From assembly GCF_000411555.1 (NCBI RefSeq), contig NZ_KE150486.1, positions 434,001 through 498,000 on the forward strand: a DNA stretch of 64,000 nucleotides, written 5' to 3'. Each line of letters begins with the position of its first letter. Within the stretch, counting starts at the first letter, position 1. The stretch is from Atopobium sp. oral taxon 199 str. F0494 (GTDB lineage Bacteria; Actinomycetota; Coriobacteriia; Coriobacteriales; Atopobiaceae). A model generated the notes under the pieces. That model saw only the letters and a program-made list of their open reading frames with translations. It did no database searches and was not told the origin of the DNA. Position numbers and translations under genes: made by a program. Shown one piece after another: positions 41,441 through 50,282 of this stretch.

Positions 41441-43654
41441 TTAGGCGTCATGGTGGCGACGCGGCTGGCGGTGCTCGCCGCCGTTATCGCCAGGACGACG
41501 TGTTTCCCGACGCGGACGGCGCTCACCATGCTCTTCATGTTTTTTACCGGACGAAGCGGGAGCCTCAGGTTTGTCAAGGCGATCGAGGGAAATCTTGCCC
41601 TTCTCATCAACCTCAAGAACGCGAACTTTGACCTCATCGCCAATGGAGAGAACATCTTCGATTTTCTCGACGCGCCCTTGCGCAACACGAGAGATATGCA
41701 ACAGGCCGTCCTTACCGGGAAGAAGCTCAATAAAGGCACCGAAAGGCTGAATGCCCACGACACGGCCGGCATACTCCTCGCCTACTTCAGGAACCTTGAC
41801 GATGGCCTTGATGCGCTCTGCAGCCGCCTCGGCAGCACCAAGCGTGCCGGCGATAAAGACAGAGCCGTCCTCCTGAATATCAACGGTCGCGCCGGTGTCC
41901 TCCTGGATACCACGGATAACCTTGCCACCGGAACCGATGACGTCACGAATCTTATCAGTGGGAATGGAAAGCGAGAGAATCTGTGGAGCGGTTTCTTTAG
42001 TTTCTTCGCGAGGCGCCGGAATCTGCTCAAGCATTTTTTCAAGAATGAACATACGTCCCTCATGAGCCTGCATCAGGGCCTGACGCAAAATCTCAGGAGT
42101 AAGACCGGTTGCCTTATTGTCCATCTGCATCGCCGTGATGCCCTTGACGGTACCGGTAACCTTAAAGTCCATATCACCGAGGAAGTCCTCGAGACCCTGG
42201 ATATCTGTCAGGACGACCGTCTTGCCATTCTCCTGAATAAGACCCATGGCGACACCGGAAACAGGACGTGTAAGCGGCACGCCCGCATCCATAAGCGCAA
42301 GCGTTGAGCCGCAGGTGGAGGCCATAGAAGACGATCCGTTTGATTCCATAACCTCAGAAACTACGCGGATAGCATAGGGGAACTCGTCTTCGGAAGGGAT
42401 AACAGGAAGCAGCGCACGCTCCGCCAGGGCGCCATGGCCAATCTCGCGGCGCTTGGGGCTGCCCATACGGCCAGTTTCCCCGGTGCAGAAGGGCGGGAAG
42501 TTATAGTGGTGGATATAGCGCTTACCGTCAACGGGTTCAATGGTGTCAAGGCGCTGCCACTCATTGAGCATGCCCAAGGTACAAACGGAAAGCACCTGTG
42601 TCTGACCGCGCTGGAACAGGCCAGAGCCGTGCACCAGCGGCAGATAATCGGGCTTAACCATAAGGGGACGTATCTCGTCTGCCGCACGGCCGTCTACGCG
42701 CTCACCGGTCTCGACAACCATAACGCGCATGGCGTGCTTCTCCAGACCCTTAAGCTCAACGGCAATGGCGCGACTCCACGCCTCCTGCTCTTCTTCCGTA
42801 AACTCAGCTTTAATGGCCTCCATCAAATCGGCCACTTTGGTCATGCGAGATTGCTTGTCAGCGTCCTTCAAAGCCGCGCTCATCTCGTCATAGTGAGCAA
42901 AAATGCGCTCATGTACTTCGCTGATGGGCTCATCCAGGACATACGAGCGCTTCTCGATAGGACCGTTGACCTCTTCCCATTTTGCGAAGAATTTCTTCTG
43001 CTCCTCGCAGAACGCCGCAATCGCCTCTTGACCGAAGGCCATAGCGGAGAGCATATCCTCCTCGGAAATCTCATGAGCGCCAGCCTCAAGCATTGAGATA
43101 AACGTCGCGGAACCGGCAAGCTCCAAATCCAAATCGGAATGATCGCGCTCGCTATAGGTCGGGTTTACCAAGAACTCCCCGGTCTCGGGATTGCGTCCAA
43201 TGCGAACGCATGCAAGCGGTCCTTCATATGGAACGCCACCGATATGCAGCGCAGCGGAGGCGCCCATAACGGAGATGGTGTCAACGGCGTTAATCTGATC
43301 CGCTACCAGCGAAGTGGCGACAATCTGAACCTCATTGCGAAAGCCCTCAGGAAAGGAGGGACGCAAAGGACGGTCAATCATACGAGCGGTAAGGGTAGCC
43401 TTCTCGCTCGGTCGAGCTTCACGCTTGAGGTAACCTCCCGGAATGCGTCCCACGGCGTACATTTTTTCAATGAAATCAACCGTCAGCGGGAAGAAATCAT
43501 AATCTTTGCGCTCTTTTGAAACGACAGCTGTTAGAAGGACGGTAGAGTCTCCGCATTTTACAATGCAGGCTCCTGTCGCTTGCTTCGCAAGTTCGCCAGC
43601 CTCAAGCGCGTAGTGTTTACCGTAGAGGTCAAACTCGTGCGTTACTTTTGTCAT
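41441..43654 (-). CDS. pnp: polynucleotide phosphorylase
   Basis: PNPase degrades RNA 3'-5' by phosphorolysis. Two RNase PH-like domains are clear: FFPLTVDFIEKMYAVGRIPG with REARPSEKA, then LPLVHGSGLFQRGQTQ and GSSSMASTCGSTLALMDAGV. A KH domain (VIGSGGKVIRGIQEDTGA) and an S1 domain (YAGRVVGIQPFGAFIELLPG) follow. A basic tail rich in Arg and His ends the protein, which has 737 residues. It lies downstream of rpsO, the classical order. Confidence 0.97.
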   Translation of the reverse strand: MTKVTHEFDLYGKHYALEAGELAKQATGACIVKCGDSTVLLTAVVSKERKDYDFFPLTVDFIEKMYAVGRIPGGYLKREARPSEKATLTARMIDRPLRPSFPEGFRNEVQIVATSLVADQINAVDTISVMGASAALHIGGVPYEGPLACVRIGRNPETGEFLVNPTYSERDHSDLDLELAGSATFISMLEAGAHEISEEDMLSAMAFGQEAIAAFCEEQKKFFAKWEEVNGPIEKRSYVLDEPISEVHERIFAHYDEMSAALKDADKQSRMTKVADLMEAIKAEFTEEEQEAWSRAIAVELKGLEKHAMRVMVVETGERVDGRAADEIRPLMVKPDYLPLVHGSGLFQRGQTQVLSVCTLGMLNEWQRLDTIEPVDGKRYIHHYNFPPFCTGETGRMGSPKRREIGHGALAERALLPVIPSEDEFPYAIRVVSEVMESNGSSSMASTCGSTLALMDAGVPLTRPVSGVAMGLIQENGKTVVLTDIQGLEDFLGDMDFKVTGTVKGITAMQMDNKATGLTPEILRQALMQAHEGRMFILEKMLEQIPAPREETKETAPQILSLSIPTDKIRDVIGSGGKVIRGIQEDTGATVDIQEDGSVFIAGTLGAAEAAAERIKAIVKVPEVGEEYAGRVVGIQPFGAFIELLPGKDGLLHISRVAQGRVEKIEDVLSIGDEVKVRVLEVDEKGKISLDRLDKPEAPASSGKKHEEHGERRPRRETRRPGDNGGEHRQPRRHHDA

Positions 43655-43707
43655 GTATATTCCTCTTCTATCTCCGCCTGCCCCATTGCAGACGGGCTCG
43701 CAAACAT

Positions 43708-43732
43708 AGAGGGCGCCCCGCGGGCGCCCTCT
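43708..43732 (-). terminator. strong hairpin between rpsO and pnp
   Basis: AGAGGGCGCCC and GGGCGCCCTCT form a perfect eleven-pair GC-rich stem with a three-base loop, right after rpsO. There is no U-run, so readthrough into pnp is likely. It may be a partial terminator or an RNase III-type processing site, as known between rpsO and pnp in Escherichia coli. Confidence 0.6.
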
Positions 43733-43744
43733 GCATAACCTTAT

Positions 43745-44023
43745 TTACTGGATGTTGTCGCGGATGCCCAGACTCTTGATAAGCTCACGATATTCCTCGA
43801 TGTCATTCTTCTTGATGTAAGAAAGAAGACGACGACGCTTACCAACAAGCATCAGAAGACCGCGACGGGTGTGAAAGTCCTTTTGATGGGATTTCATGTG
43901 CTCGGTGAGCTCGCGGATACGCTCAGTCAGCAACGCAACCTGCACCGGAGCGGAACCGGAGTCCTTCTCGTCTTTGCCGTACTGCTTGATGAGCTCAGCC
44001 TTACGCTCTTTAGAAACTGCCAT
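43745..44023 (-). CDS. rpsO: 30S ribosomal protein S15
   Basis: S15 is an early assembly protein of the small subunit. [40 protein letters not shown] and [20 protein letters not shown] are diagnostic. The ATG at 44023 ([12 protein letters not shown]) is preceded by AAAGGCGG, and upstream in-frame residues do not match. pnp follows. Confidence 0.97.
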   Translation of the reverse strand: MAVSKERKAELIKQYGKDEKDSGSAPVQVALLTERIRELTEHMKSHQKDFHTRRGLLMLVGKRRRLLSYIKKNDIEEYRELIKSLGIRDNIQ

Positions 44024-44147
44024 GATGAAACCGCCTTTCGCGTGAATTCGCCTCACACTGGGACAGCCGCCGGCAGTGACGGTCTGCTAAGAGTGAGGTA
44101 CCAACCTGTAAAAGTCTACCAAAAGAAGGGAGCTTTTCGTCCGAGAA

Positions 44148-44897
44148 TCACACACTCAGCATAAATTCAAACGCTCGCAGGCGCGCGTCAAGATGCGTTG
44201 CTGCCCACATATGCGCTGTGCTCAGCAGAAAAAACGCTGTCTCTGCGTCAATTTCTACCTCAACAAGCTGGTCAAACGTCAATGAAATAAGAGACGAAAG
44301 CCATGCGAGCTGCGAGGGAGTTACCGCTTCAGCTCCTTCGACTTCATGAGCGCACGACGCACAAAGTGCGCCCCCTGCTCGCGGCGAGAAGAACGTTGGC
44401 GCCTCATCTCCACAGGCGATGCATGAGCCAAGCTCAGGCCTCCAGCCCCCATGCGCAAGCACCTTAAAAACGTACGCCGCGACAATCAAATCAAGATGCG
44501 CGTCATCTGAGGCTTCTTCGACCGCTGAAAGCGCTCGGGAAAGAATCGGGAATAAAAACGTATCTTCATATCCTTCGGCGCACGTCAGGCGTGCGATTTC
44601 GCACAATACTGACGCGGCTGACACGCGCGACAGATCTCCCCTGATAGCCTCATGCGCGTCGATAAGCGATGCCTCGGAAATCACCGCCAGAGAACGTCCT
44701 TCGGCCACAAGAGCGTCAAGTTCGGAAAAAAGCTCAGTCCGCGCTGCAAAGCGGCCGCCGGGCTTCCGCGCGCCCTTGGCGACAGCCTGTATTTTTTCTC
44801 CACCGAAGGACAGAAGCGTCAGGATAAGATCCTGTTCGCCAAGCTTTGTCCTGTCCAACACAAGAGCTTGTATGCGATGTGTGCGTCTGCCGGGCAC
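44148..44897 (-). CDS. recO: DNA repair protein RecO
   Basis: RecO helps load RecA on gapped DNA in the RecFOR pathway. The N-terminal OB-fold (HRIQALVLDRTKLGEQDLIL) and a zinc-binding group, CIACGDE with LCASC, in the C-terminal half match the family. The start is GTG at 44897 with GAGG about 9 bases upstream, just after the era stop. The era-recO pairing is common. The length is 249 residues. Confidence 0.92.
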   Translation of the reverse strand: MPGRRTHRIQALVLDRTKLGEQDLILTLLSFGGEKIQAVAKGARKPGGRFAARTELFSELDALVAEGRSLAVISEASLIDAHEAIRGDLSRVSAASVLCEIARLTCAEGYEDTFLFPILSRALSAVEEASDDAHLDLIVAAYVFKVLAHGGWRPELGSCIACGDEAPTFFSPRAGGALCASCAHEVEGAEAVTPSQLAWLSSLISLTFDQLVEVEIDAETAFFLLSTAHMWAATHLDARLRAFEFMLSV

Positions 44898-44900
44898 GTT

Positions 44901-45824
44901 TTAGTCCTCAGAAGCATAGCCGAGGCGGCGTATCTCATTGGCGTCCCGGCGCCATTGGGGCTGTACGCGAACGTGCAAGTCAAGGTAGATTGAGCAGCCG
45001 AAGAGCTTTTCAAGGTCTTTGCGAGCCTGAATCCCAACCTTTTTTATCATCGATCCCTTATTGCCAACCACAATTCCCTTTTGACTCTCACGTTCAACGA
45101 GAATCGTAGCTGAAATGGAAGCGTGGTCATCGGTTAAAAACTCCAACTTGTCGCATACGACCCCAACAGAGTGAGGAACCTCCTGGCGCAGATTGCACAA
45201 GAGTTTTTCTCGGACAAATTCCGCCACAAGATCCTCATCCGAGGCGTCAACGTCCATATCATTTGGAAACCATTGAGGTCCCTCGGGAAGATGCTCTGAC
45301 ACGAGCTGTATGAAGGCCTTGACATTAAAATCCTCCACGGCGGAAAGCACCAGCACGTCATCAAAGCGGGCAAGTTGTTGTGCGGCTTCAATTTGCGCCG
45401 TTATCTGTTCGGCTACGGCGATATCGGCTTTTGTGATAAGCAAGATCTTATAGGGCGCCTTGGCTTTGTCGACGTAGTGCGCAACCCATTCATCACCTCG
45501 ACCGACCGGTTTGGTAGCGTCGATTAAAAACGCGATGGCATCGGCATCATTCAGCTCTGCGAGAGCTGTTTTGTTGAGTTCTTTTCCAAGAGCGTCCTTG
45601 GGCTTGTGAAGGCCAGGAGTATCGATAAGAACCAACTGAGAGTCATCACTGTTGACAATGGCCCGCAGGCGCCGTCGCGTTGTTTGCGCCACGGGACTCG
45701 TAATGGCGATTTTCTCATTCAGGCAGGCATTTACGAGCGTCGATTTTCCAACGCTCGGACGGCCAACAAGAGCCACGAAACCGCTGTGAAACGAAGTTGA
45801 AGATGGTATAGCACTATTGGACAC
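44901..45824 (-). CDS. era: GTPase Era
   Basis: Era binds 16S rRNA near its 3' end and checks 30S assembly. GTPase motifs are VALVGRPSVGKSTLVNACL (G1), SPVAQTTRRR (G2), LIDTPGLHKPK (G3) and ITKAD (G4). The C-terminal KH domain contains ESQKGIVVGNKGSMIKKVG. The length of 307 residues is normal. It lies in the phoH-ybeY-dgkA-era-recO order that is widely conserved, and YbeY also acts on 16S rRNA. Confidence 0.96.
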   Translation of the reverse strand: MSNSAIPSSTSFHSGFVALVGRPSVGKSTLVNACLNEKIAITSPVAQTTRRRLRAIVNSDDSQLVLIDTPGLHKPKDALGKELNKTALAELNDADAIAFLIDATKPVGRGDEWVAHYVDKAKAPYKILLITKADIAVAEQITAQIEAAQQLARFDDVLVLSAVEDFNVKAFIQLVSEHLPEGPQWFPNDMDVDASDEDLVAEFVREKLLCNLRQEVPHSVGVVCDKLEFLTDDHASISATILVERESQKGIVVGNKGSMIKKVGIQARKDLEKLFGCSIYLDLHVRVQPQWRRDANEIRRLGYASED

Positions 45825-45836
45825 AAAATCCTCCTG

Positions 45837-46214
45837 TTACAGATGAAAGAGAGCGCGAGCAAAAACAAGGATTCCTATAAGGGCGGCAATTCCGCTGATA
45901 AACCATGAGGCGGCGGCGGCAATATCTTTTGCCCTGCCCGCCAGAGGATGAAACTCGGGAGAAACAAGGTCAACGACGGTCTCGATAGCGGTGTTGAGCA
46001 GTTCTGCCGAAATCACGCTGCCGATACAGCCAATAACGAGTATCCAGCCAATGATATCCAGGCCCACAATAAGACTGACAACCAAAACTAATCCTGCAAT
46101 AGCAAGCATGCGCTTCAGATTTGCCTCTTGCCTGACAGCGTTTCGAAAGCCCTGCACGGCAAAGAGAAGGCTCCTTCGGTAATTGGGATGTTTTCCTCTT
46201 GAGCCTGGAATCAT
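45837..46214 (-). CDS. dgkA: undecaprenol/diacylglycerol kinase family protein
   Basis: This small membrane kinase of 125 residues has three hydrophobic helices and the active-site motif ELLNTAIETVVD near residue 75. The N-terminal RRSLLFAVQGFRNAVRQEAN is also typical. In Gram-positive bacteria members phosphorylate undecaprenol rather than diacylglycerol. The gene overlaps ybeY by 4 bases and precedes era, its usual place. Confidence 0.92.
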   Translation of the reverse strand: MIPGSRGKHPNYRRSLLFAVQGFRNAVRQEANLKRMLAIAGLVLVVSLIVGLDIIGWILVIGCIGSVISAELLNTAIETVVDLVSPEFHPLAGRAKDIAAAASWFISGIAALIGILVFARALFHL

Positions 46215-46720
46215 TCGTCTGTCCCCTCACGATGGCGTGTCAAGGTCACGGGGGTAAAAGGTCGATCCGTTACAATCAGCGCGACAAGCTCGTCTTCGCG
46301 AGCTTCCATAACTTCCGCTTGCGCATCTTCAAGATGATCGTAGCCGAGCAGATGAAGCATGGCGTGAACAAGCATCAGGCGAAATTCATCTGCGGGTGTC
46401 GTGTGGAAGTCAGTCGCCTGACGGCTGATATAGCAGGGCGCCAATACAATGTCTCCCAGCTCGCAAGGCTCACCCGGCATCAAATCAGGATCGTCAGGAC
46501 GCTCCATTTCCAGGGAGATTACATCGGTGATTGCGTCTTTTTGTCTCCAGGTACGGTTTATCGCACGTATCTCGTCATCGCGTACCACAGAGATAGACAC
46601 CATGCAGGGACGACTGATACCTTCCTGCTCAAGGACAAGATTGCAATCGGCGATTATCTCATCTTGTGAGATAGGTACCTCAACACCCTCTGAAATAGAA
46701 ATGTCGTAGTCATGGGACAT
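46211..46720 (-). CDS. ybeY: endoribonuclease YbeY
   Basis: YbeY is a zinc-dependent RNase that matures 16S rRNA 3' ends and takes part in ribosome quality control. The zinc motif HAMLHLLGYDHLED is present near residue 122, and RAINRTWRQKDAITDVISLE matches the family. The length is 169 residues. It is 3 bases downstream of phoH and overlaps dgkA. Confidence 0.94.
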   Translation of the reverse strand: MSHDYDISISEGVEVPISQDEIIADCNLVLEQEGISRPCMVSISVVRDDEIRAINRTWRQKDAITDVISLEMERPDDPDLMPGEPCELGDIVLAPCYISRQATDFHTTPADEFRLMLVHAMLHLLGYDHLEDAQAEVMEAREDELVALIVTDRPFTPVTLTRHREGTDE

Positions 46721-46723
46721 GGC

Positions 46724-47698
46724 TTACCGTGCTCCCTTACCTTGCTGCCGGTCCTTCTCGCTGCGCTCGTACGCTTCAACAATTTTAGCAACAAGGGCGT
46801 GGCGGACAATATCTTCTCGGCCCAAATCAATAAACGCGATGTCATCAAGGCCATGAAGCACCCGGCGCGCCACATCGAGCCCACTTTCCCCGAGAAGATC
46901 GCGCTGCGAGGTATCTCCCGTTATGACAAACTTTGACGAGAAGCCCAAACGAGTCAGAAACATCTTCATCTGTTCAGGCGTGGTATTTTGAGCCTCGTCC
47001 AAAATAACGAAGGCGTCGTTCATGGTACGTCCGCGCATGAAAGCAAGCGGTGCGATTTCAATAATACCCTGTTCAATAAGGGAGTTTGCGTGTTCTCTAT
47101 CAACCATATCAAAGAGCGCGTCATACAGAGGCCGCACATACGGATCGAGCTTTTCTTCAAGCGTGCCCGGCAAGAAACCCAGGGACTCCCCCGCCTCAAC
47201 TACCGGACGTACCAGCACAATGCGGCTGACATCTTTACGTTTGAGCGACGCGATAGCCATCGCCATAGCAAGGTACGTCTTGCCAGTACCAGCAGGACCG
47301 AGGCCAAAGGTAACAGTATGCTCAGAAATAGCATCGATATAACGCTTTTGTCCAGCGGTTTTTGGTCTGATAGAGCGGCTTCCTTTGGTGAGCACAATGT
47401 CGTTTGAAAGCGAGACAATCGGGGCGGTTGCTGCGCTCTCTTCGTAATCAAGCAGCATATCGACATCGGAAAGCGTTGGAGCACTTCCCGCTTCCACCAT
47501 CGTAATAAGACGAGAAAAAACCAATACAGCGCGTTCGGCGTCAGACGCGGGACCTGAGATGGTAACAGAAGAGCCACGTACGGAGATGAGCGTATCGAGC
47601 GCTTCTTCAATACGGCGCAAAAGCACGTCCGAGGGACCCATCAGCGCGGTGGGATCGACCGAGTCAGGAATAGTCAGGCGAATCTGTGTTGGCTCCAT
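46724..47698 (-). CDS. PhoH family ATPase (PhoH-like)
   Basis: The ATPase core includes FGLGPAGTGKTYLAMAMAIA (Walker A), RIVLVRPVVEAGESLGFLPG and FVILDEAQNTTPEQMKMFLT (Walker B), followed by ITGDTSQRDL. The N-terminal region contains a KH-like segment (SVRGSSVTISG). Members are linked to RNA metabolism and are almost always next to ybeY, as here. The length is 324 residues. The precise reaction is not established. Confidence 0.94.
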   Translation of the reverse strand: MEPTQIRLTIPDSVDPTALMGPSDVLLRRIEEALDTLISVRGSSVTISGPASDAERAVLVFSRLITMVEAGSAPTLSDVDMLLDYEESAATAPIVSLSNDIVLTKGSRSIRPKTAGQKRYIDAISEHTVTFGLGPAGTGKTYLAMAMAIASLKRKDVSRIVLVRPVVEAGESLGFLPGTLEEKLDPYVRPLYDALFDMVDREHANSLIEQGIIEIAPLAFMRGRTMNDAFVILDEAQNTTPEQMKMFLTRLGFSSKFVITGDTSQRDLLGESGLDVARRVLHGLDDIAFIDLGREDIVRHALVAKIVEAYERSEKDRQQGKGAR

Positions 47699-47707
47699 AC
47701 TCCTCCG

Positions 47708-48979
47708 TTATACAGAAACAAGCGATGCCTTAAGTGTAGCGTCCTTTGAAACAGATTCAAAACGTACGGAAATGAGTGAATCAACAGGAACGCCAGGATC
47801 AAGTGATACGTCAAATAAACCTCCGGAAACCGCTTTGCCAGGCGTCTGAACGACAACGCTGTCCGTTGTTCCCACCAGCCCGCGCGCGCTTTGATAGCGC
47901 ATCTGAAACGCAAGCTCACGCATGGTATGCGCCCGCGCAGCCATCACCTGTGGCGATACCTGTCCAAGCGCTTGCGCGGCAGGCGTTCCGGGACGTTTGG
48001 AGTAGCGAAACACATGCATCTTTGAGAAATTCATTTCTTCGCAAAAGGCGCGGGAGATTTCAAATTCTTCTTCGGTCTCACCGGGGAATCCGACAATCAA
48101 ATCGGTGCCAAGCGACACATGAGGAATCTTTTCTCGCACCGCTTCAACCGCAAAACGATACAGCTCGGTTTGGTACATACGACCCATCCGGCGAAGCGTT
48201 TCGTCGCAGCCGGACTGAAGACACAGGTGCAAAAAGGGAGCCACGCGCCCGTTTGACGAGGCCATAACCGCAAGAAGCTCTTCGTCTACATCGGGAGGCT
48301 CAAGCGAAGAAATGCGCACCCGACCGATGGTAGTAGTTTGAAGTATCAAATCGAGAAGTTCAGGCAGCCGGACGGTCTTTTCGCCAAGCGCTACGCGATA
48401 GCTTCCCAAATTGATGCCGGTCAGAACAACTTCCTGGGCGCCATGGCTCTGAGCTACTCTAATCTGTTTAATAACCTCGTCCGGTGCAAGCGAGCGAGCA
48501 GGACCACGCGCTTTCCATACAATGCAGAAGGTACAGCGGTTGTCACAGCCATCCTGTATCTTTATGCCCGGACGCGTGCGCCCTGTCGGAGTCGCCTTAC
48601 GCAGCAGGTATCCCTCATCACTCACGCCTTCAAGTGCGCAGCCGAGCTCCTGCATGACCACTTCAGCAACGCGATCCTTTTGGACCTCTACCACAACATT
48701 GGGTGCAAGTGAGGCGAGCTCATCGGCAAACAGGTTGGCAACACAACCGGTGGCAACTACCAGCGGCGCCTGAGGCAGCGACGCCGCATGCCGAACCGCT
48801 TTTCTGGTCTTGGCTTCCGCTTCCGCTGTCACGGCGCAGGTATTGATAATAATGGCTGAGGCGTCCTCTTGGTCGACAATCGAGCAGCCCATCCGTATGA
48901 GTTCATCAGCCATAAGGTCAAGCTCAACGCGATTGACGCGACATCCCAAATTGAGTAAGGCGATTCTCTTGTTCGCCAT
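47708..48979 (-). CDS. mtaB: tRNA t6A37 methylthiotransferase MtaB
   Basis: MtaB converts t6A37 to ms2t6A37 in tRNAs for ANN codons. It is a radical SAM methylthiotransferase: the N-terminal domain starts IALLNLGCRVNRVELDLMAD, and the cluster motif is CDNRCTFCIVWKARGPARS. The C-terminal TRAM domain is short. The length of 423 residues is normal. It lies between dnaJ and phoH, a common position. Confidence 0.92.
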   Translation of the reverse strand: MANKRIALLNLGCRVNRVELDLMADELIRMGCSIVDQEDASAIIINTCAVTAEAEAKTRKAVRHAASLPQAPLVVATGCVANLFADELASLAPNVVVEVQKDRVAEVVMQELGCALEGVSDEGYLLRKATPTGRTRPGIKIQDGCDNRCTFCIVWKARGPARSLAPDEVIKQIRVAQSHGAQEVVLTGINLGSYRVALGEKTVRLPELLDLILQTTTIGRVRISSLEPPDVDEELLAVMASSNGRVAPFLHLCLQSGCDETLRRMGRMYQTELYRFAVEAVREKIPHVSLGTDLIVGFPGETEEEFEISRAFCEEMNFSKMHVFRYSKRPGTPAAQALGQVSPQVMAARAHTMRELAFQMRYQSARGLVGTTDSVVVQTPGKAVSGGLFDVSLDPGVPVDSLISVRFESVSKDATLKASLVSV

Positions 48980-48980
48980 A

Positions 48981-50162
48981 CTACTTCCTTGTCTTTTTAC
49001 GAGGTCTGGGACGCTTAGCTTTTGGTTCAGCGGAAGCCTTGTTCGTTGCCGCAGATGGAGCGTCCGATGAATTGAGCGAACGTTCAGCGACGATGGCGGC
49101 TAGATCAAGGAGCTGCGTACGATTCAAATCAACGGGAGTTTGTATCTGAATCATGGCAATAAAATTCCCACGCGCGATACTGTTCATGCGCGGCATACCG
49201 CGGTTTTCAACAACAATCTGCTGACCGTATTGACAGCCTGCGGGAATGTTAATCTCAATGCTCTCATCCTGCAAAATACCCGCAACGCTCACGGACGTCC
49301 CAACGATGGCCTGCAGAGCGTCGATAGTAACCGCTCGGTAGAGATCATCACCGCGACGCTCAAAATGTTCATGAGCCGCAACTTCAACGGTCACAATAAG
49401 GTCTCCCGCAACGTCTCCGCGAACACCAGCCTCGCCTTTGCCCTTCATAACGAGCGATTGGCCGGAATGTATACCAGCGGGAATATCGATTGTCAGGCGT
49501 TCGTGCTCAGGAGTACGCCCTTCTCCGGCGCAGGTTTCACACGGCGCAGTAATTTTTTTGCCCGTGCCACCACACTCAGGACAGACGGTTTGGGTCTGCA
49601 TCTGACCAAAAACGGTTTTTTGAACCTGCATCACCGCTCCTGTACCATGACAGCGCGTACAGGTTTCTACTCGTCCGCCTTCACCAACGCCAGTGCCGTC
49701 GCAATCCTCACACGGCGAGAGTCTGTCATAGGCAATGGTCTTATGCGTGCCGGCAGCAGCCTCTTCAAGCGTAACGGAAAGATGAATTGCCATATCGGAG
49801 CCGCGAGTTCGAGCCGCCGCGCCACCGCGTCCGCTGCGCCCACCAAAGAACGAGTCAAAGATATCGCTGAAACCGCCAAAGCCTCCGCCGAAAATATCGG
49901 ACATATCGACATACCCCGACGACGCGCCAAAACCAGCAGGGCCGCTCGCGTCTCCGTATCTGTCGTAGTTGGAGCGTTTCGTTTCATCGGAGAGAACCGA
50001 ATACGCCTCATTCACTTCTTTGAAAAGGTCTTCAGCATGAGGGTCATCAGACACGTCCGGATGCAGTTTGCGCGCCTTTTTCAGAAATGCCCTCTTAATC
50101 GTGCGCTGGTCGGCATCTCTCTCAACTTCCAGCACCTCATAATAATCTCGCTTTGGTTTCAC
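48981..50162 (-). CDS. dnaJ: chaperone protein DnaJ
   Basis: DnaJ delivers unfolded proteins to DnaK. The J domain with HPD is at residues 1-70. A Gly/Phe-rich linker (FGGGFGGFSDIFDSFFGG) and four CxxCxGxG-type zinc motifs (CEDCDGTG, CTRCHGTG, CPECGGTG and CETCAGEG) follow. Both C-terminal substrate-binding domains are present, with an extra Lys/Arg-rich tail of about 40 residues. No dnaK, grpE or hrcA is adjacent, and I saw no CIRCE element. Confidence 0.94.
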   Translation of the reverse strand: MKPKRDYYEVLEVERDADQRTIKRAFLKKARKLHPDVSDDPHAEDLFKEVNEAYSVLSDETKRSNYDRYGDASGPAGFGASSGYVDMSDIFGGGFGGFSDIFDSFFGGRSGRGGAAARTRGSDMAIHLSVTLEEAAAGTHKTIAYDRLSPCEDCDGTGVGEGGRVETCTRCHGTGAVMQVQKTVFGQMQTQTVCPECGGTGKKITAPCETCAGEGRTPEHERLTIDIPAGIHSGQSLVMKGKGEAGVRGDVAGDLIVTVEVAAHEHFERRGDDLYRAVTIDALQAIVGTSVSVAGILQDESIEINIPAGCQYGQQIVVENRGMPRMNSIARGNFIAMIQIQTPVDLNRTQLLDLAAIVAERSLNSSDAPSAATNKASAEPKAKRPRPRKKTRK

Positions 50163-50282
50163 GCTTTACGTCTCCCATTACTTAAAACTCTGAACCGTCT
50201 CACGCCGAGCAAAAGGCTCTTTTCCACACGGCTTTCTCTTTACACGACTTTCTCGCCCTGTCCTTCTCGCTGCAAGACTTGT

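Noticed and set aside
50163-50282. CIRCE/HrcA operator upstream of dnaJ
   Set aside because: I looked for TTAGCACTC and GAGTGCTAA in this gap and found neither.
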